The position numbers and the translations under genes were made by a program. The notes under the pieces are model-generated. The model ran no database searches. It saw only the letters and a list, made by a program, of their open reading frames with translations, and had not been told where the DNA came from. A stretch of 64,000 nt of DNA from Acidobacteriota bacterium. GTDB taxonomy: Bacteria; Acidobacteriota; Thermoanaerobaculia; Thermoanaerobaculales; Thermoanaerobaculaceae. Positions 7,851 through 16,479 of this stretch are shown in pieces (the stretch's first letter is position 1; the number at the start of each line of letters is the position of its first letter). The stretch spans positions 2,464 through 66,463 of the forward strand of contig PKYI01000053.1 of assembly GCA_003133645.1 (NCBI GenBank). The letters run 5' to 3'.

Positions 7851-8906
7851 ATGACGACCAAGGTTCCGGCCTATGCGGCGACCGCCGCGAAATCCCCCCT
7901 GGCGCCGTTCGCCGTCGAGCGACGCGAGCCGGGGGAACACGACGTGCTGATCGACATCCTCTACTGCGGCGTCTGCCACTCCGACATCCACCAGGTCCGC
8001 GACGAGTGGGGCGGCTCGCTCTTCCCGATGGTGCCCGGTCACGAGATCATCGGCCGGGTGATCCGGACGGGTGCCGGCGTCACGCGGTTCAAGAAGGGCG
8101 ACCTGGCGGGCGTCGGCTGCATGGTGGATTCGTGCCGCGAGTGCGACCCGTGCCGCCACGACCTCGAGCAGTTCTGCGCCAAGGGCGCCGCCTTCACCTA
8201 CAACGGCACCGAGATGGACCGGAGGACGCCGACGTTCGGCGGCTACTCCACCCAGGTCGTCGTGGACGAGCGCTTCACGCTGAGGATCCCGGACGGCCTC
8301 GACCCGGCCGGCGCGGCCCCGCTCCTGTGCGCCGGCATCACCACGTACTCGCCGCTGCGCCAGTGGAACTGCAAGGCCGGCGACCGGGTCGGCGTGGTGG
8401 GTCTGGGCGGCCTCGGCCACATGGCGGTGAAGCTGGCCGCCTCGATGGGTGCGGAGGTCACCATGCTCAGCACCTCCCGCCGCAAGGAAGAGGACGCGCG
8501 CCGTCTGGGGGCGCGGGCGTTCGCGCTCACCTCGGACGAGGCGACGTTCGCGAAGCTCGCCGGTCACTTCGACCTGATCATCGACACCATCTCGGCACCG
8601 CACGACTACAACAAGTACCTGGGGATGCTGCGGCCTCAGAGCACGATGGTAGTTGTCGGCGTCCCACCCCAGCCGACGCCGGTGAATGCCTTCTCCTTGA
8701 TCGGCGGGAACAAGCGGTTGGCCGGCTCGCTCATCGGCGGCATCGCCGAGACGCAGGAGGTCCTCGACTACTGCGGGGCGCACAAGATCGTTTCGGAGGT
8801 CGAGATCATCCCGATCCAGAAGATCAACGAAGCCTACGAGCGGATGCTCAAGGGCGACGTGCGCTACCGCTTCGTCATCGACATCGCGAGCCTGAAGGCG
8901 TCGTGA
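7851..8906 (+). CDS. zinc-dependent alcohol dehydrogenase / aldehyde reductase (YahK/CAD type)
   Basis: 351 aa, ribosome site GAGGAGAT eight bases upstream. It is a medium-chain dehydrogenase of the cinnamyl-alcohol/YahK branch. The catalytic zinc site is in GVCHSD (Cys ~40) and GHE (~61-63), and the structural zinc cysteines are in SCRECDPCRHDLEQFC (~93-107). The Rossmann motif is GLGGLGHMAVK (~175). Members reduce aldehydes with NADPH. The next gene is an Old Yellow Enzyme, so both may serve detoxification of reactive carbonyls, but they are 212 bp apart and need not be co-transcribed. Confidence 0.9.
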   Translation: MTTKVPAYAATAAKSPLAPFAVERREPGEHDVLIDILYCGVCHSDIHQVRDEWGGSLFPMVPGHEIIGRVIRTGAGVTRFKKGDLAGVGCMVDSCRECDPCRHDLEQFCAKGAAFTYNGTEMDRRTPTFGGYSTQVVVDERFTLRIPDGLDPAGAAPLLCAGITTYSPLRQWNCKAGDRVGVVGLGGLGHMAVKLAASMGAEVTMLSTSRRKEEDARRLGARAFALTSDEATFAKLAGHFDLIIDTISAPHDYNKYLGMLRPQSTMVVVGVPPQPTPVNAFSLIGGNKRLAGSLIGGIAETQEVLDYCGAHKIVSEVEIIPIQKINEAYERMLKGDVRYRFVIDIASLKAS

Positions 8907-9118
8907 GTTCCGGCAGGCGCGTCGCTTCCTGATCCTTTCGCCCGTCGCTGCGCCTGCGCGTATCCTCGGGTGACGGGCAAAAGAAGGGATATCTCAGGAA
9001 TGCCCGCCTGCGGAACGTGTGTCCGCACGAGTCGCGTGATCTCCGAGGCCGCGTGATTGAACGAGGGCGCCGGTGCGCACGACGCAAAACCGGGCAACAG
9101 GAGCAAGGGAGACAGAGA

Positions 9119-10204
9119 ATGGCAGAAATCTCGTTGTTCGCACCAACAAAACTCGGCTCATTGCCGCTGCGAAACCGGATCGTCATGGCGCCCATGACGC
9201 GCAGCAGGGCGATCGATGCCAACACCCCCAACGACCTGATGGCCGAGTACTACGGCCAGCGCGCCGGCGCCGGGTTGATCATCACCGAAGGCACCTCGCC
9301 GTCGCCCAACGGGACCGGCTACCCGCGCATCCCCGGCATCTGGTCCCAGGCACAGGTTGCCGGCTGGCGGAAGACCACCGATGCGGTTCACGCGCAGGGT
9401 GGACGCATCTTCGTCCAGCTCATGCACACCGGCCGTGTCGGCCACCCGCTCAACCTACCGGCGGGCGCCGAGTTGCTCGCCCCCAGCGCGGTCGCCGCCG
9501 AGGGCGAGATGTACACCGACGCCAAGGGCCTGCAGCCGCACCCGGTGCCGCGCGCCATGACCGACGCCGAGGTGCGGATCGCGGTTGAGGAGTACGTTCA
9601 CGCCTCGCGCAACGCCATTGCGGCGGGCTTTGACGGCGTCGAGCTGCACGGCGCCAATGGCTACCTCGTCGACCAGTTCCTGAGCCCCCAGACCAACCGG
9701 CGCAGCGATGCCTGGGGTGGTTCCGTCGAGAAGCGGCAGCGCTTCGCCCTCGAAGTGGCGAACGCGGTGGCAGCCGCGATCGGCGGCGAGCGCGTCGGCT
9801 TCCGCCTCTCGCCCTACGGCGTCAATGCCGGCATGAAGCCCTACCCAGAAATCGAGGAGACCTACACGACGCTGGTGCAGCGGCTCGCGTCCACCGGCAT
9901 TCAGTACGTTCACGTCGTGGACCACTCCGCGATGGGCGCACCGGCCGTCCCCGAGGAGCTCAAGCTCGCGCTGCGCCACGCGTGGCCGCGCACGTTCATC
10001 CTCTCCGGCGGCTTCGACCGCAACACGGCGGAGGTCGCGCTCAACGAGGGGCGTGGCGACCTCATCGCGTTCGGGCGACAGTTCCTCGCCAACCCGGATC
10101 TCGTGACCCGACTCGAGCGCGGGCTGCCTCTCAACGCGCCGGACTTCGCGACGTTCTACACGCCGGGGCCGAAGGGCTACACCGACTATCCGACGGCGTC
10201 CTGA
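9119..10204 (+). CDS. Old Yellow Enzyme family FMN reductase (NemA-like)
   Basis: 361 aa from ATG 9119, chosen because AGGGAGA lies just upstream. The open frame extends further to 9017 without support. It is an (alpha/beta)8 barrel binding FMN: APMTRSR near residue 26 holds the flavin-tuning Thr, and ELHGANGYLVDQFL contains the H-x2-N pair that binds the substrate. The C-terminal 'LIAFGRQFLANPDL' is the phosphate-binding region. It reduces activated C=C bonds (enals, maleimides, nitro compounds) with NAD(P)H. No TetR/NemR regulator is adjacent. Confidence 0.9.
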   Translation: MAEISLFAPTKLGSLPLRNRIVMAPMTRSRAIDANTPNDLMAEYYGQRAGAGLIITEGTSPSPNGTGYPRIPGIWSQAQVAGWRKTTDAVHAQGGRIFVQLMHTGRVGHPLNLPAGAELLAPSAVAAEGEMYTDAKGLQPHPVPRAMTDAEVRIAVEEYVHASRNAIAAGFDGVELHGANGYLVDQFLSPQTNRRSDAWGGSVEKRQRFALEVANAVAAAIGGERVGFRLSPYGVNAGMKPYPEIEETYTTLVQRLASTGIQYVHVVDHSAMGAPAVPEELKLALRHAWPRTFILSGGFDRNTAEVALNEGRGDLIAFGRQFLANPDLVTRLERGLPLNAPDFATFYTPGPKGYTDYPTAS

Positions 10205-10253
10205 TCCGGAAGGCTCCGAGCAGCCGGGCGACTCGCCCGTCGGTGGCGACGGG

Positions 10254-10745
10254 CTACTTCGCCCCGGCTGCGGCCATGCCCTGCGGGGTGGCGATCACGT
10301 ACGGCCGAGCGTCCTTCATCTGCCACTTGCCGCCAGCCTTGGCCAAAATGGCAAACACGTGGAGCGTCAACGGCGGCATCGGCGTGCCGTCGGCGCCCCG
10401 CATCCCCTTGATCGTGCCGGTGGTGTCCACCTCGACGATGGTCGACGTGAGGAACCGATACGAGAAGTTGGAGAACGTGTGGGTCGTGCCCTTGGCGAAC
10501 CCGGCGTCCTCTTGCTCGAACACCTTCTCGATCGCGGCCCGGCCATGCGCCTCGAGGCCGAACGGGTTGATGAGACTGGCGTCCTCGGCCCAGAGCGCGG
10601 CGCGGGCATGAGCGTCGCCCCTCACCCAGGCGTCCGAGAACTACTGCCACACCTTCTGAATCGCCGCTTCGTCCGCGGCATGGCCGGCGGCAACGGCCGG
10701 GACGGCCAGCGCGAGCGCAACGATAATGACAAGCAATGCTTTCAT
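10254..10745 (-). pseudogene. secreted SnoaL/NTF2-like protein interrupted by an in-frame TAG
   Basis: From ATG 10745 (ribosome site AAGGGGAAC) the frame encodes a signal peptide (MKALLVIIVALALAVPAVAA) and 'DEAAIQKVWQ'. It then meets TAG at 10641-10643 and continues in the same frame with 'FSDAWVRGDAHARAALW' and a complete NTF2-like body to 10254. Both sides of the stop belong to one SnoaL-like domain, so this is a single nonsense change, not two genes. A sequencing error or natural suppression is the alternative. If inactive, the decay is recent, because everything else is intact. Confidence 0.7.
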
Positions 10746-10995
10746 GACGGGTTCCCCTTTCCAAGCGTCCAAACCGCAGTCCTTTAAGTGGCTTCGCATC
10801 GTGTTGCGAACGGTAACGCCGCTCCCCACCGCCGTATTCCGCCCACCGCGATGCCGGCATCGGTACCAGGTGCGACATTCTCGCCAGCTTGAGGGGTGAC
10901 ACGTGCACGGTCATGGGTATCGGGTGTCACGACCTCACGCTGTTCTCGCCTCTCGCCGGGCGGGCGGCGCCCGCGGACGGCCTCGGTGTCGCGCG

Positions 10996-11001
10996 TACAA
11001 T
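10996..11001 (+). promoter_or_regulatory. -10 box placed for a leaderless transcript
   Basis: TACAAT lies seven bases before ATG 11009 and there is no Shine-Dalgarno sequence between them. Transcription would then start on or next to the A of the start codon. No good -35 is visible. Confidence 0.4.
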
Positions 11002-11008
11002 TCGCGGC

Positions 11009-11662
11009 ATGAACGTCCTGATCTTCGGCGCGACCGGCTCCGCAGGCGGCAGCGTCCTCCGCGCGAGTCTGTCGTCCCCTGCCGTGCACGAGGTGCGGGC
11101 GATCACCCGCTGCGCGCTCCCCGTCACCCACGCGAAACTCCGCACGTTCATTCACCGGGATTATCAGGACTACACCGCGGTCGCGGAGGCGTTCACGGCC
11201 GTCGACGCTTGCCTGTTCTGCCTCGGCGTCTCGGCGACGCAGGTCTCCGGCGAGCGGGAGTACCGGATCGTCACGCACGACCTCACGCTGGCCGCCGCAC
11301 GCGCATTGCGGGCGCACAGCCCCGCGGCCGCATTCCACTACATCAGCGGTCAGGGAACCAACTCATCCAGCCGCTTCATGTGGTCTCGCGTGAAGGCCCA
11401 GACCGAACGCGAGCTGATCGAGCGGTTCGGCGCGGTCTGCTGGCGTCCGGCCGTCATCGACGGCGAACCCTCCGAGAGCGCGCCGCGGCTGTACCAGGCT
11501 CTCAGGCCGCTGTTCCGACTCCTGAGACCGTTCCGAAGCCTCTACGTCACGGGCGAGGACCTCGGGCTGGCGATGCTGCAGGCCACCGCCGAGGAGATGC
11601 GCGGCTGCATCCTCGAGAACGCCCAGATCCGCGACCTCGCCGAGCGCGCCCCGCGACTGTAG
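11009..11662 (+). CDS. NAD(P)-binding atypical SDR (NmrA/HTATIP2-like)
   Basis: 217 aa from ATG 11009; longer in-frame starts (10889) lack support. The N-terminus MNVLIFGATGSAGGSVLR is the glycine-rich GxxGxxG dinucleotide loop of NAD(P)-binding Rossmann proteins. The later 'HYISGQGTN' and 'RVKAQTERELIERFGAVCWRPAVI' match the NAD-dependent epimerase/NmrA-like group, where the Tyr-x3-Lys catalytic pair is often lost. The substrate is unknown. It may be translated from a leaderless mRNA (see 10996). Confidence 0.75.
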   Translation: MNVLIFGATGSAGGSVLRASLSSPAVHEVRAITRCALPVTHAKLRTFIHRDYQDYTAVAEAFTAVDACLFCLGVSATQVSGEREYRIVTHDLTLAAARALRAHSPAAAFHYISGQGTNSSSRFMWSRVKAQTERELIERFGAVCWRPAVIDGEPSESAPRLYQALRPLFRLLRPFRSLYVTGEDLGLAMLQATAEEMRGCILENAQIRDLAERAPRL

Positions 11663-11771
11663 TTGATTCGCCGGCACGGCGGCCACTAGACTGCGGCGGC
11701 GACAAGCCGGAAAGCGCTCGCCGGTCAATCGATGAGCGACTCGCTCTTGTGGAAAGGCGGAGGTGATCTTC

Positions 11772-12074
11772 ATGCCCGACGAGAAGTTCGAGTTTACGGC
11801 CAGCCGCTGGACCCGCGGCAACCTTTTGTTTCCGGTACGGATCGAGGTCAGCCGGGAGCGGGTCGCGCGCATCAAACCGCGCCTGGTCGGCGCCAACGAG
11901 GAGAGCATTCCGATCTCGAAGGTGGCATCGGTCAACATCACGACGGGCCTCCTCTGGGCGGAAATCCGGATCGACTCGAGCGGCGGGTCCAACCCGATCC
12001 TGAGCCATGGCCACCGCAAGGCCGACGCGCGCCGGATCCGTGACCTGATCGAGAGGTTCCAAAGCGGAACGTGA
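11772..12074 (+). CDS. small PH-like domain protein
   Basis: 100 aa from ATG 11772, with GGAGGTG seven bases upstream; GTG 11763 in the same frame is less well placed. The chain (KFEFTASRWTRGNLLFPVRI, then EVSRERVARIKPRLVGANEE) alternates strands as in bacterial pleckstrin-homology-like domains and ends in an amphipathic helix (DARRIRDLIERFQ). There is no signal peptide or membrane segment. Function unknown. The gene directly downstream is a damaged VOC gene behind a repeat, so this is probably a single-gene unit. Confidence 0.6.
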   Translation: MPDEKFEFTASRWTRGNLLFPVRIEVSRERVARIKPRLVGANEESIPISKVASVNITTGLLWAEIRIDSSGGSNPILSHGHRKADARRIRDLIERFQSGT

Positions 12075-12132
12075 CGCCCGATGGGTTTCAGGCACGCGCT
12101 GGCTGCGGTCTGCGGTGGGAGCTGGACCCCCG

Positions 12133-12236
12133 CGTTCGCGGGAATGACGTCTCTTGCGGGAGGGACGGCGTTCGCGGGAATGGCGGCGCAGAATCGCCAA
12201 TTCGTGCGCCAAAACAACGCAACAACGCAAGCCTGA
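12133..12236. repeat. REP/MITE-like remnant
   Basis: Two 17-bp direct copies of CGTTCGCGGGAATGRCG lie at 12133-12149 and 12169-12185. They are followed by AACAACGCAACAACGCAAGC and CCTGACCCCAT. The 'GGGGTCAGGCTTGCGTTGTTGCG' type of end (read on the minus strand) is familiar from REP-like insertions in GC-rich soil bacteria. It ends exactly where homology of the VOC pseudogene begins. Confidence 0.45.
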
Positions 12237-12656
12237 CCCCATCTTTGGGCGATCGATTTCTACAAGCAGGCGCTCGGCGCCGAAGAGGTCGACCGCTACG
12301 TCGGGCCGGACGGCAAGTCGGTATGGCACGCGGCGCTCAAGATCGGGGACTCGGTGGTGTTCATGAACGACGAGATCGAGGGGATGACCGGGCCGGCGCC
12401 GGGTCCCGGCCGCCCCTCGCCGATCCGCCTGTGGCTGTACGTCCCCGACTGCGATGCGGCGTTCAAACGTGCGGTGGACGCCGGCGCCAAGCTGAAGAGG
12501 AAGCCGGAGGAGATGTTCTGGGGCGACCGCTGCGCCGCGGTGGGCGACCCCTTCGGCTACGAGTGGGAGCTGGCCACCCGCGTCAGGGACATGACCAAGG
12601 ACGAGACGAGGCTCGCCGCCGACGAGTTCGCGAGGAAGATGGCCAGCGGCGAGTAG
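12237..12656 (+). pseudogene. VOC/glyoxalase-fold protein missing its 5' end
   Basis: The frame is closed by TGA at 12234 and then reads PHLW-AIDFYKQALGAEEVDRY... through 'KIGDSVVFMNDEIEG', 'RLWLYVPDCDAAFKRAVDAG' and 'FWGDRCAAVGDPFGYEWELA'. This is a typical VOC (PhnB/glyoxalase-like) domain lacking only its first strand and start codon. The first internal ATG (12354 region) would begin mid-domain. The gene was evidently cut at its 5' end by the repeat at 12133-12236. Confidence 0.65.
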
Positions 12657-12726
12657 CGCGCCCGGCTCCGGCGCCCGGGGGACCGGGTGAGCGGCCCGTC
12701 CCTGAGCATCGCGGCGGCGTACAGGC

Positions 12727-13671
12727 CTACCCGCGCTGCCAGGCGTGCGCCGTCTCGATCGCGGTGCGGAGGTTCGCCCACGGCGTGTCGGCGGGGACGG
12801 TGCAGTCGGCCCCGAGGACGACCCGTTCGGGCGCGTCCCGGAGGACGGCTTCGACCTCGGCGCGGATTGCGGCCTCGCTGCCGGTGGCGACGGCGCCGCG
12901 ACGGTCGAGCCCGCCCATGACCGGACGCCCGAAGAGCCGGTGGGCCTCGGTCAGTGGCAGGGGCCGTCCGCCGACCTTGAGCGGGCAGCTCACCACCTGG
13001 CCCGGGTAGTCCCGGAAACGGGACAGGTCGCCGTACTCCCCGGCGTAGTCGCAGACGTGCAGGACGTTGAAGGGGCAGGCGCGCTCGGCCTCCCTTATCA
13101 CGGCGAGATCGAACGGGCGGACGAACGTGTCGAAGAGGGTGCGGTTGACAAGCCGGTTCGTCTCGCCCCCCTGCGTCGAGTGGTAGAAACCGTCCACACC
13201 GAGGCGGATGCACGCCCTTACGAAGGTCATGAGGCTCGTGGTGATGATTTCCATGCCCTTGACGACCGGCTCGGGATCCTCGCGGATGTGCCGCAGCACG
13301 GCGTCCTCACCCACCGCGTGGGAGGCGCACATGAACGGCGAGTACAGAGTGACGAGCACCAGGGCCTCACGTCTGACGGCCTTGACGATGCCCTTGACCA
13401 CTTCGAGCTGCGGCGCAAAGAACGCCTCGTCATAGAGCGGCATCCCGGGCCATTGGGCGGCGCGCTGAATCGCGGGTACACGCGGGAAGCCGAGCTCGTA
13501 CTGGATCTTGACGAAGTCCATCCCGGTTGCGCGCACGAACTCCAGGTGCTTCTCCACCGCGGCCTGGCCGAAGTGGCAGGAGGGGTCGAAGTGCAGGAAA
13601 AAGGCGGCGGGGATGGATGTCTGAGGCTTGCTCGGATCCAGTAGGCCGAGGACCACATCGCGCTTGTTCAT
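12727..13671 (-). CDS. uroporphyrinogen decarboxylase-family protein (MtaA/CmuA-like)
   Basis: 314 aa with GGAGG before ATG 13671. It has the UroD-type barrel but lacks the substrate-binding N-terminal Arg motif of true HemE. It carries 'FNVLHVCDYAGEYGD', the His-x-Cys zinc motif of methylcobamide:CoM-type methyltransferases (MtaA, MtbA, CmuA). It is therefore more likely a corrinoid- or thiol-dependent methyltransferase or demethylase than a haem enzyme. No corrinoid protein is adjacent. A perfect 7-bp inverted repeat lies in its promoter region (13688-13714), suggesting regulation. Confidence 0.75.
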   Translation of the reverse strand: MNKRDVVLGLLDPSKPQTSIPAAFFLHFDPSCHFGQAAVEKHLEFVRATGMDFVKIQYELGFPRVPAIQRAAQWPGMPLYDEAFFAPQLEVVKGIVKAVRREALVLVTLYSPFMCASHAVGEDAVLRHIREDPEPVVKGMEIITTSLMTFVRACIRLGVDGFYHSTQGGETNRLVNRTLFDTFVRPFDLAVIREAERACPFNVLHVCDYAGEYGDLSRFRDYPGQVVSCPLKVGGRPLPLTEAHRLFGRPVMGGLDRRGAVATGSEAAIRAEVEAVLRDAPERVVLGADCTVPADTPWANLRTAIETAHAWQRG

Positions 13672-13687
13672 CGGACCTCCTCTCGTC

Positions 13688-13714
13688 GTCCGAACGATAT
13701 CCTAATCTTCGGAC
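13688..13714 (-). promoter_or_regulatory. operator-like inverted repeat upstream of UroD-like gene
   Basis: GTCCGAA (13688-13694) and TTCGGAC (13708-13714) are perfect inverted arms with centres 20 bp apart, about two helical turns. They lie 17-43 bp before the start codon, with the AT-rich core GATATCCTAATC between them. That geometry suits a dimeric repressor covering the -10 region. The regulator is unknown. Confidence 0.5.
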
Positions 13715-13809
13715 ACAGGGGACGTGACGCCCAGGCGTCCGTGAGCGCCGCCTGCGGCGCGTGTCGTGATCAACCTCACGCCGTGGGGGTCACGCTCGGA
13801 AGGGAGACC

Positions 13810-14754
13810 CTAGGTCCGGCGGTCCTCAGGGGCGGGCGGCGCGCCGTTCGCGTACAGTTTCAGGGCCGCGTAAATGGCGCGGTTGAGCGGCGTCGGCACC
13901 TGGGTCTCCATCCCCAGCCGGACGACGGCGCCGGAGAGCCACTCCACTTCCAACCGTTTCCGCCGCGTGAGGTCGCCGAGCATCGACGAGACCATGTCCG
14001 GCGGCAGCCCGTCGATGAACTGCATCTGGGCGTCCACGATGTCGCGCGCGAGGCCGATCCCCCTGGCCCGCGCCACCGCCGCCACCTCGCCCATGACGTC
14101 CCGCAGCATCTCGCGGGTCATCGGGTCGCTGCGGATCGGGCCGGTCGGCATCCGGGTGAGCGAGTTCATGCCCGAAAGCCCCGCGATGAAGACGAACTTC
14201 TCCCAAATCGCCCGCTCGATGTCGTCCGACAGGGAGGCGTCGATGCCCGCCCTCTTGCACGCCTCCAGCAGCGCCCTGGCCCGCGGGCTGGCGCCGCCGT
14301 CCAACTCGCCGAAGGTGAGCCTGGCCAGCGTGCCGCTGTTGCGAATCACGCCCGGCCTGTCGATGACCGCCGCGATGTGGGCGACACCGCCCATCACGTG
14401 GGGCTTGCCGAAGTGCCGCGTCGCGACGTCGATGGCCTCCACCCCGTTCTGAAACGAGATCACGCCGGTCGCTGGACCGAGCAGCGGCTTGGCGTCCTGC
14501 ATCGCGTCGTCGGTGCTCCACAGCTTGACCGCGACCATCACGACGTCGACAAGGCCAACGCGGCCCGGGTCGCTCTCCGCCTTGACCTGCTCGAGTGTGA
14601 GATCGCCCAGCGCCGAGAGGACCCGCAGCCCGTTCCTGCGCATCGCCTCGAGGTGCGCGCCGCGGGCGATGAAGGTCACGTCCTCGCCCGCGGCGGCGAG
14701 CCTCGCCCCGAAGTATCCGCCGACCCCGCCGGCGCCGATGATGGCGATCTTCAT
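13810..14754 (-). CDS. ketopantoate reductase family protein
   Basis: 314 aa from ATG 14754, with GAGGGGGA upstream; the frame is open further but without start signals. The N-terminus MKIAIIGAGGVGGYFGARLA is the NADPH-binding Rossmann loop of PanE/ApbA proteins. 'QNGVEAIDVATRHFG' and 'RAIWEKFVFIAGLSGMNSLTR' are the conserved substrate-binding regions with the catalytic Lys in WEKF. It would reduce 2-dehydropantoate to pantoate for coenzyme A synthesis. Genomes often hold several paralogues with other 2-oxoacid substrates and no panB/panC is nearby, so the true substrate is open. Confidence 0.85.
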   Translation of the reverse strand: MKIAIIGAGGVGGYFGARLAAAGEDVTFIARGAHLEAMRRNGLRVLSALGDLTLEQVKAESDPGRVGLVDVVMVAVKLWSTDDAMQDAKPLLGPATGVISFQNGVEAIDVATRHFGKPHVMGGVAHIAAVIDRPGVIRNSGTLARLTFGELDGGASPRARALLEACKRAGIDASLSDDIERAIWEKFVFIAGLSGMNSLTRMPTGPIRSDPMTREMLRDVMGEVAAVARARGIGLARDIVDAQMQFIDGLPPDMVSSMLGDLTRRKRLEVEWLSGAVVRLGMETQVPTPLNRAIYAALKLYANGAPPAPEDRRT

Positions 14755-14858
14755 AGCTTCCCCCTCGGGCGATCGAGCCAACGACACGGACCCGGTCCCG
14801 GACCTCAGCCTAGCCCCTCGGTCTGGTCCGCCGCGCCGTGTTGGTGCGTCCAGCCGGC

Positions 14859-15878
14859 TCACACCTCGCGGAAGCCCACCAGGCGGCGGGCATCCTCGTC
14901 GTAAAGGCGCAGGCGAAGCGAGCGGAGGCTGGCCAGCAGTGTAAGCCGGTCCACGCGCTGGAGCAGCGGCTGCTCGCGGTACGCCTTCGGGAGCCGGTAG
15001 TTGGGGATGCGCGGAGCCAAGTGGTGGATGTGGTGGAACCCGATGTTTCCCGAGAACCACTGCAGCACACGCGGGAGCGGGTACAGCGAGCTGCCCTCCA
15101 TCGCCGCCGCCACGAAATCGCGCGCGTCGCGCCGCGCCCAGTAGACGCCCTCGAACTGGTGTTGCACGTAAAACAGCCAGATGCCGGCGGCGCCGGCCGC
15201 CGCAAGCAGCGGCAGCTCCACGAGCAGCGTCGCCTTAACGCCCACGGTCGCGAAAAGCGCCCCGAAGATCGCCAGGAGCGCCAGGTTGGTCAGGTGGACG
15301 CTCATTCTCGCGCGCGCGCTCGAGCCCCGCCGCGTGAAGCGCTGCTTGATGAGGAACACGTACAGCGGCGCGACACCGAGGAGGACGAACGGGTTGCGGT
15401 AGAGCCGGTAGCCGACCCGCCCCCAGAACGGTGCCTGCTGGTACTCCTTGACGGTCATCGTCCACACGTCGCCGGCCCCCCGCTGATCGAGGTCGCCCGC
15501 GGTGGCGTGGTGCTTGGCGTGCTCCGCCCGCCAGTCGTCGTAGGGGGTGAGCGTCAGAATGCCCGTGATGTACCCCACCACGCTGTTGGCCGCGTTCGAA
15601 TGGAAGAACGAGCCGTGGCCGCAGTCGTGGAAGATGATGAACACGCTCACCATGAAGCCGGCCGCGAGGAGCGTGACCGGGAGCGCAAACCAAAACGAAA
15701 CGGCAAGCAGGCGGTAGGCGAGGTACCACAGCGCGAGATACGGTGTGACGCTATTGGCAAGCTGCCACACGCTGCGTTTGAGGTCGGAGTGCTGATAGGT
15801 GGCGACGATCTGCCGCCAGTTGCGCTTCACCTCGTCGAAACGGGAAGAAGAGGATGGGCCAAGGGAGAGTTTGCGCAT
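14859..15878 (-). CDS. membrane fatty acid desaturase
   Basis: 339 aa with GAAGGGG five bases before ATG 15878. It has the three histidine clusters of the integral-membrane diiron desaturase/hydroxylase family: HDCGH (84-88), HAKHH (120-124) and HHIHH near residue 280. Between them lie hydrophobic membrane spans (residues ~45-110 and ~190-235). The layout matches bacterial acyl-lipid delta-12/omega-3-type (DesA-like) desaturases. It would introduce double bonds into membrane lipid acyl chains. It is separated from the upstream RRM gene by a strong terminator and so has its own promoter. Confidence 0.85.
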   Translation of the reverse strand: MRKLSLGPSSSSRFDEVKRNWRQIVATYQHSDLKRSVWQLANSVTPYLALWYLAYRLLAVSFWFALPVTLLAAGFMVSVFIIFHDCGHGSFFHSNAANSVVGYITGILTLTPYDDWRAEHAKHHATAGDLDQRGAGDVWTMTVKEYQQAPFWGRVGYRLYRNPFVLLGVAPLYVFLIKQRFTRRGSSARARMSVHLTNLALLAIFGALFATVGVKATLLVELPLLAAAGAAGIWLFYVQHQFEGVYWARRDARDFVAAAMEGSSLYPLPRVLQWFSGNIGFHHIHHLAPRIPNYRLPKAYREQPLLQRVDRLTLLASLRSLRLRLYDEDARRLVGFREV

Positions 15879-16006
15879 TGAACCCCTTCAATGTTGCAAA
15901 CCTGCCCGGCCCGCCGCGAATTTCCGGATCCGCCTACCGGCCCTGACCTGGTCAACCTCGCCGGAACGGCGACCGGCCAGGGGCTCGCGGAGCTGGCAGC
16001 TCGCAC

Positions 16007-16046
16007 AAAAAAAGAGCCCGGGATCTCATGACGTGAGACCCCGGGC
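16007..16046 (-). terminator. rho-independent terminator of the RRM gene
   Basis: On the minus strand, GCCCGGGGTCTCA pairs with TGAGATCCCGGGC (16034-16046 with 16016-16028, one mismatch) around a 5-base loop. A T-rich run follows (complement of the A-run at 16007-16013). It lies 24 bp after the RRM stop codon. Confidence 0.85.
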
Positions 16047-16069
16047 GTTTACAGCTGGTTTCCGGTTGC

Positions 16070-16339
16070 CTACATGCGCGGGGTGCGGTCTTCCTTCGAC
16101 TTCGCGACGTTGACCTTGAGCGACGCCCCGTCGAGGGGTTGGCCGTCGAGCTTCGCGATCGCGGCCTGAGCCTCGGCCTCGCTGGACATCTCGACGAAGC
16201 CGAAACCGCGGGACTGCGCCGAGTCGCGCTCGGTGACCACGACGGCCGAAGCCACCGTGCCGCACGGCGCGAAGTGCGCGCGCAGGTTCTCTGAAGTTGT
16301 GGACTGGGACAGACCGCCGACGTAGAGCTTTGTAGCCAT
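16070..16339 (-). CDS. RRM-domain RNA-binding protein
   Basis: 89 aa, a single RNA recognition motif. RNP2 is LYVGGL at residues 5-10 and RNP1 is RGFGFVEM near residue 45, with the aromatic residues needed to stack on RNA. A ribosome site GGAGG lies before ATG 16339. Bacterial proteins of this type (cyanobacterial Rbp-like) are often cold- or stress-induced RNA chaperones. It has a consensus promoter (16480-16507), a long ~130-nt 5' leader and its own terminator, so it is a monocistronic, probably highly expressed gene. Confidence 0.92.
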   Translation of the reverse strand: MATKLYVGGLSQSTTSENLRAHFAPCGTVASAVVVTERDSAQSRGFGFVEMSSEAEAQAAIAKLDGQPLDGASLKVNVAKSKEDRTPRM

Positions 16340-16479
16340 GTGTGCCTCCTGTTTGGTCCCCGGTACTCTGGGACCGGTCATCTTCCGCACTGCTGATCCC
16401 ACCCCGGACCCGCGGAAGGTGCCGCTCGGAGGCGAGGCCGGTGCCGCGCCCGTTGGCGCGATGTCCGGCAGAGGTATTG

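Noticed and set aside
10254-10745. UAG as a coded amino acid (pyrrolysine) in the SnoaL-like gene
   Set aside because: The position is not a conserved residue and no context supports pyrrolysine use; a nonsense mutation or error is simpler.
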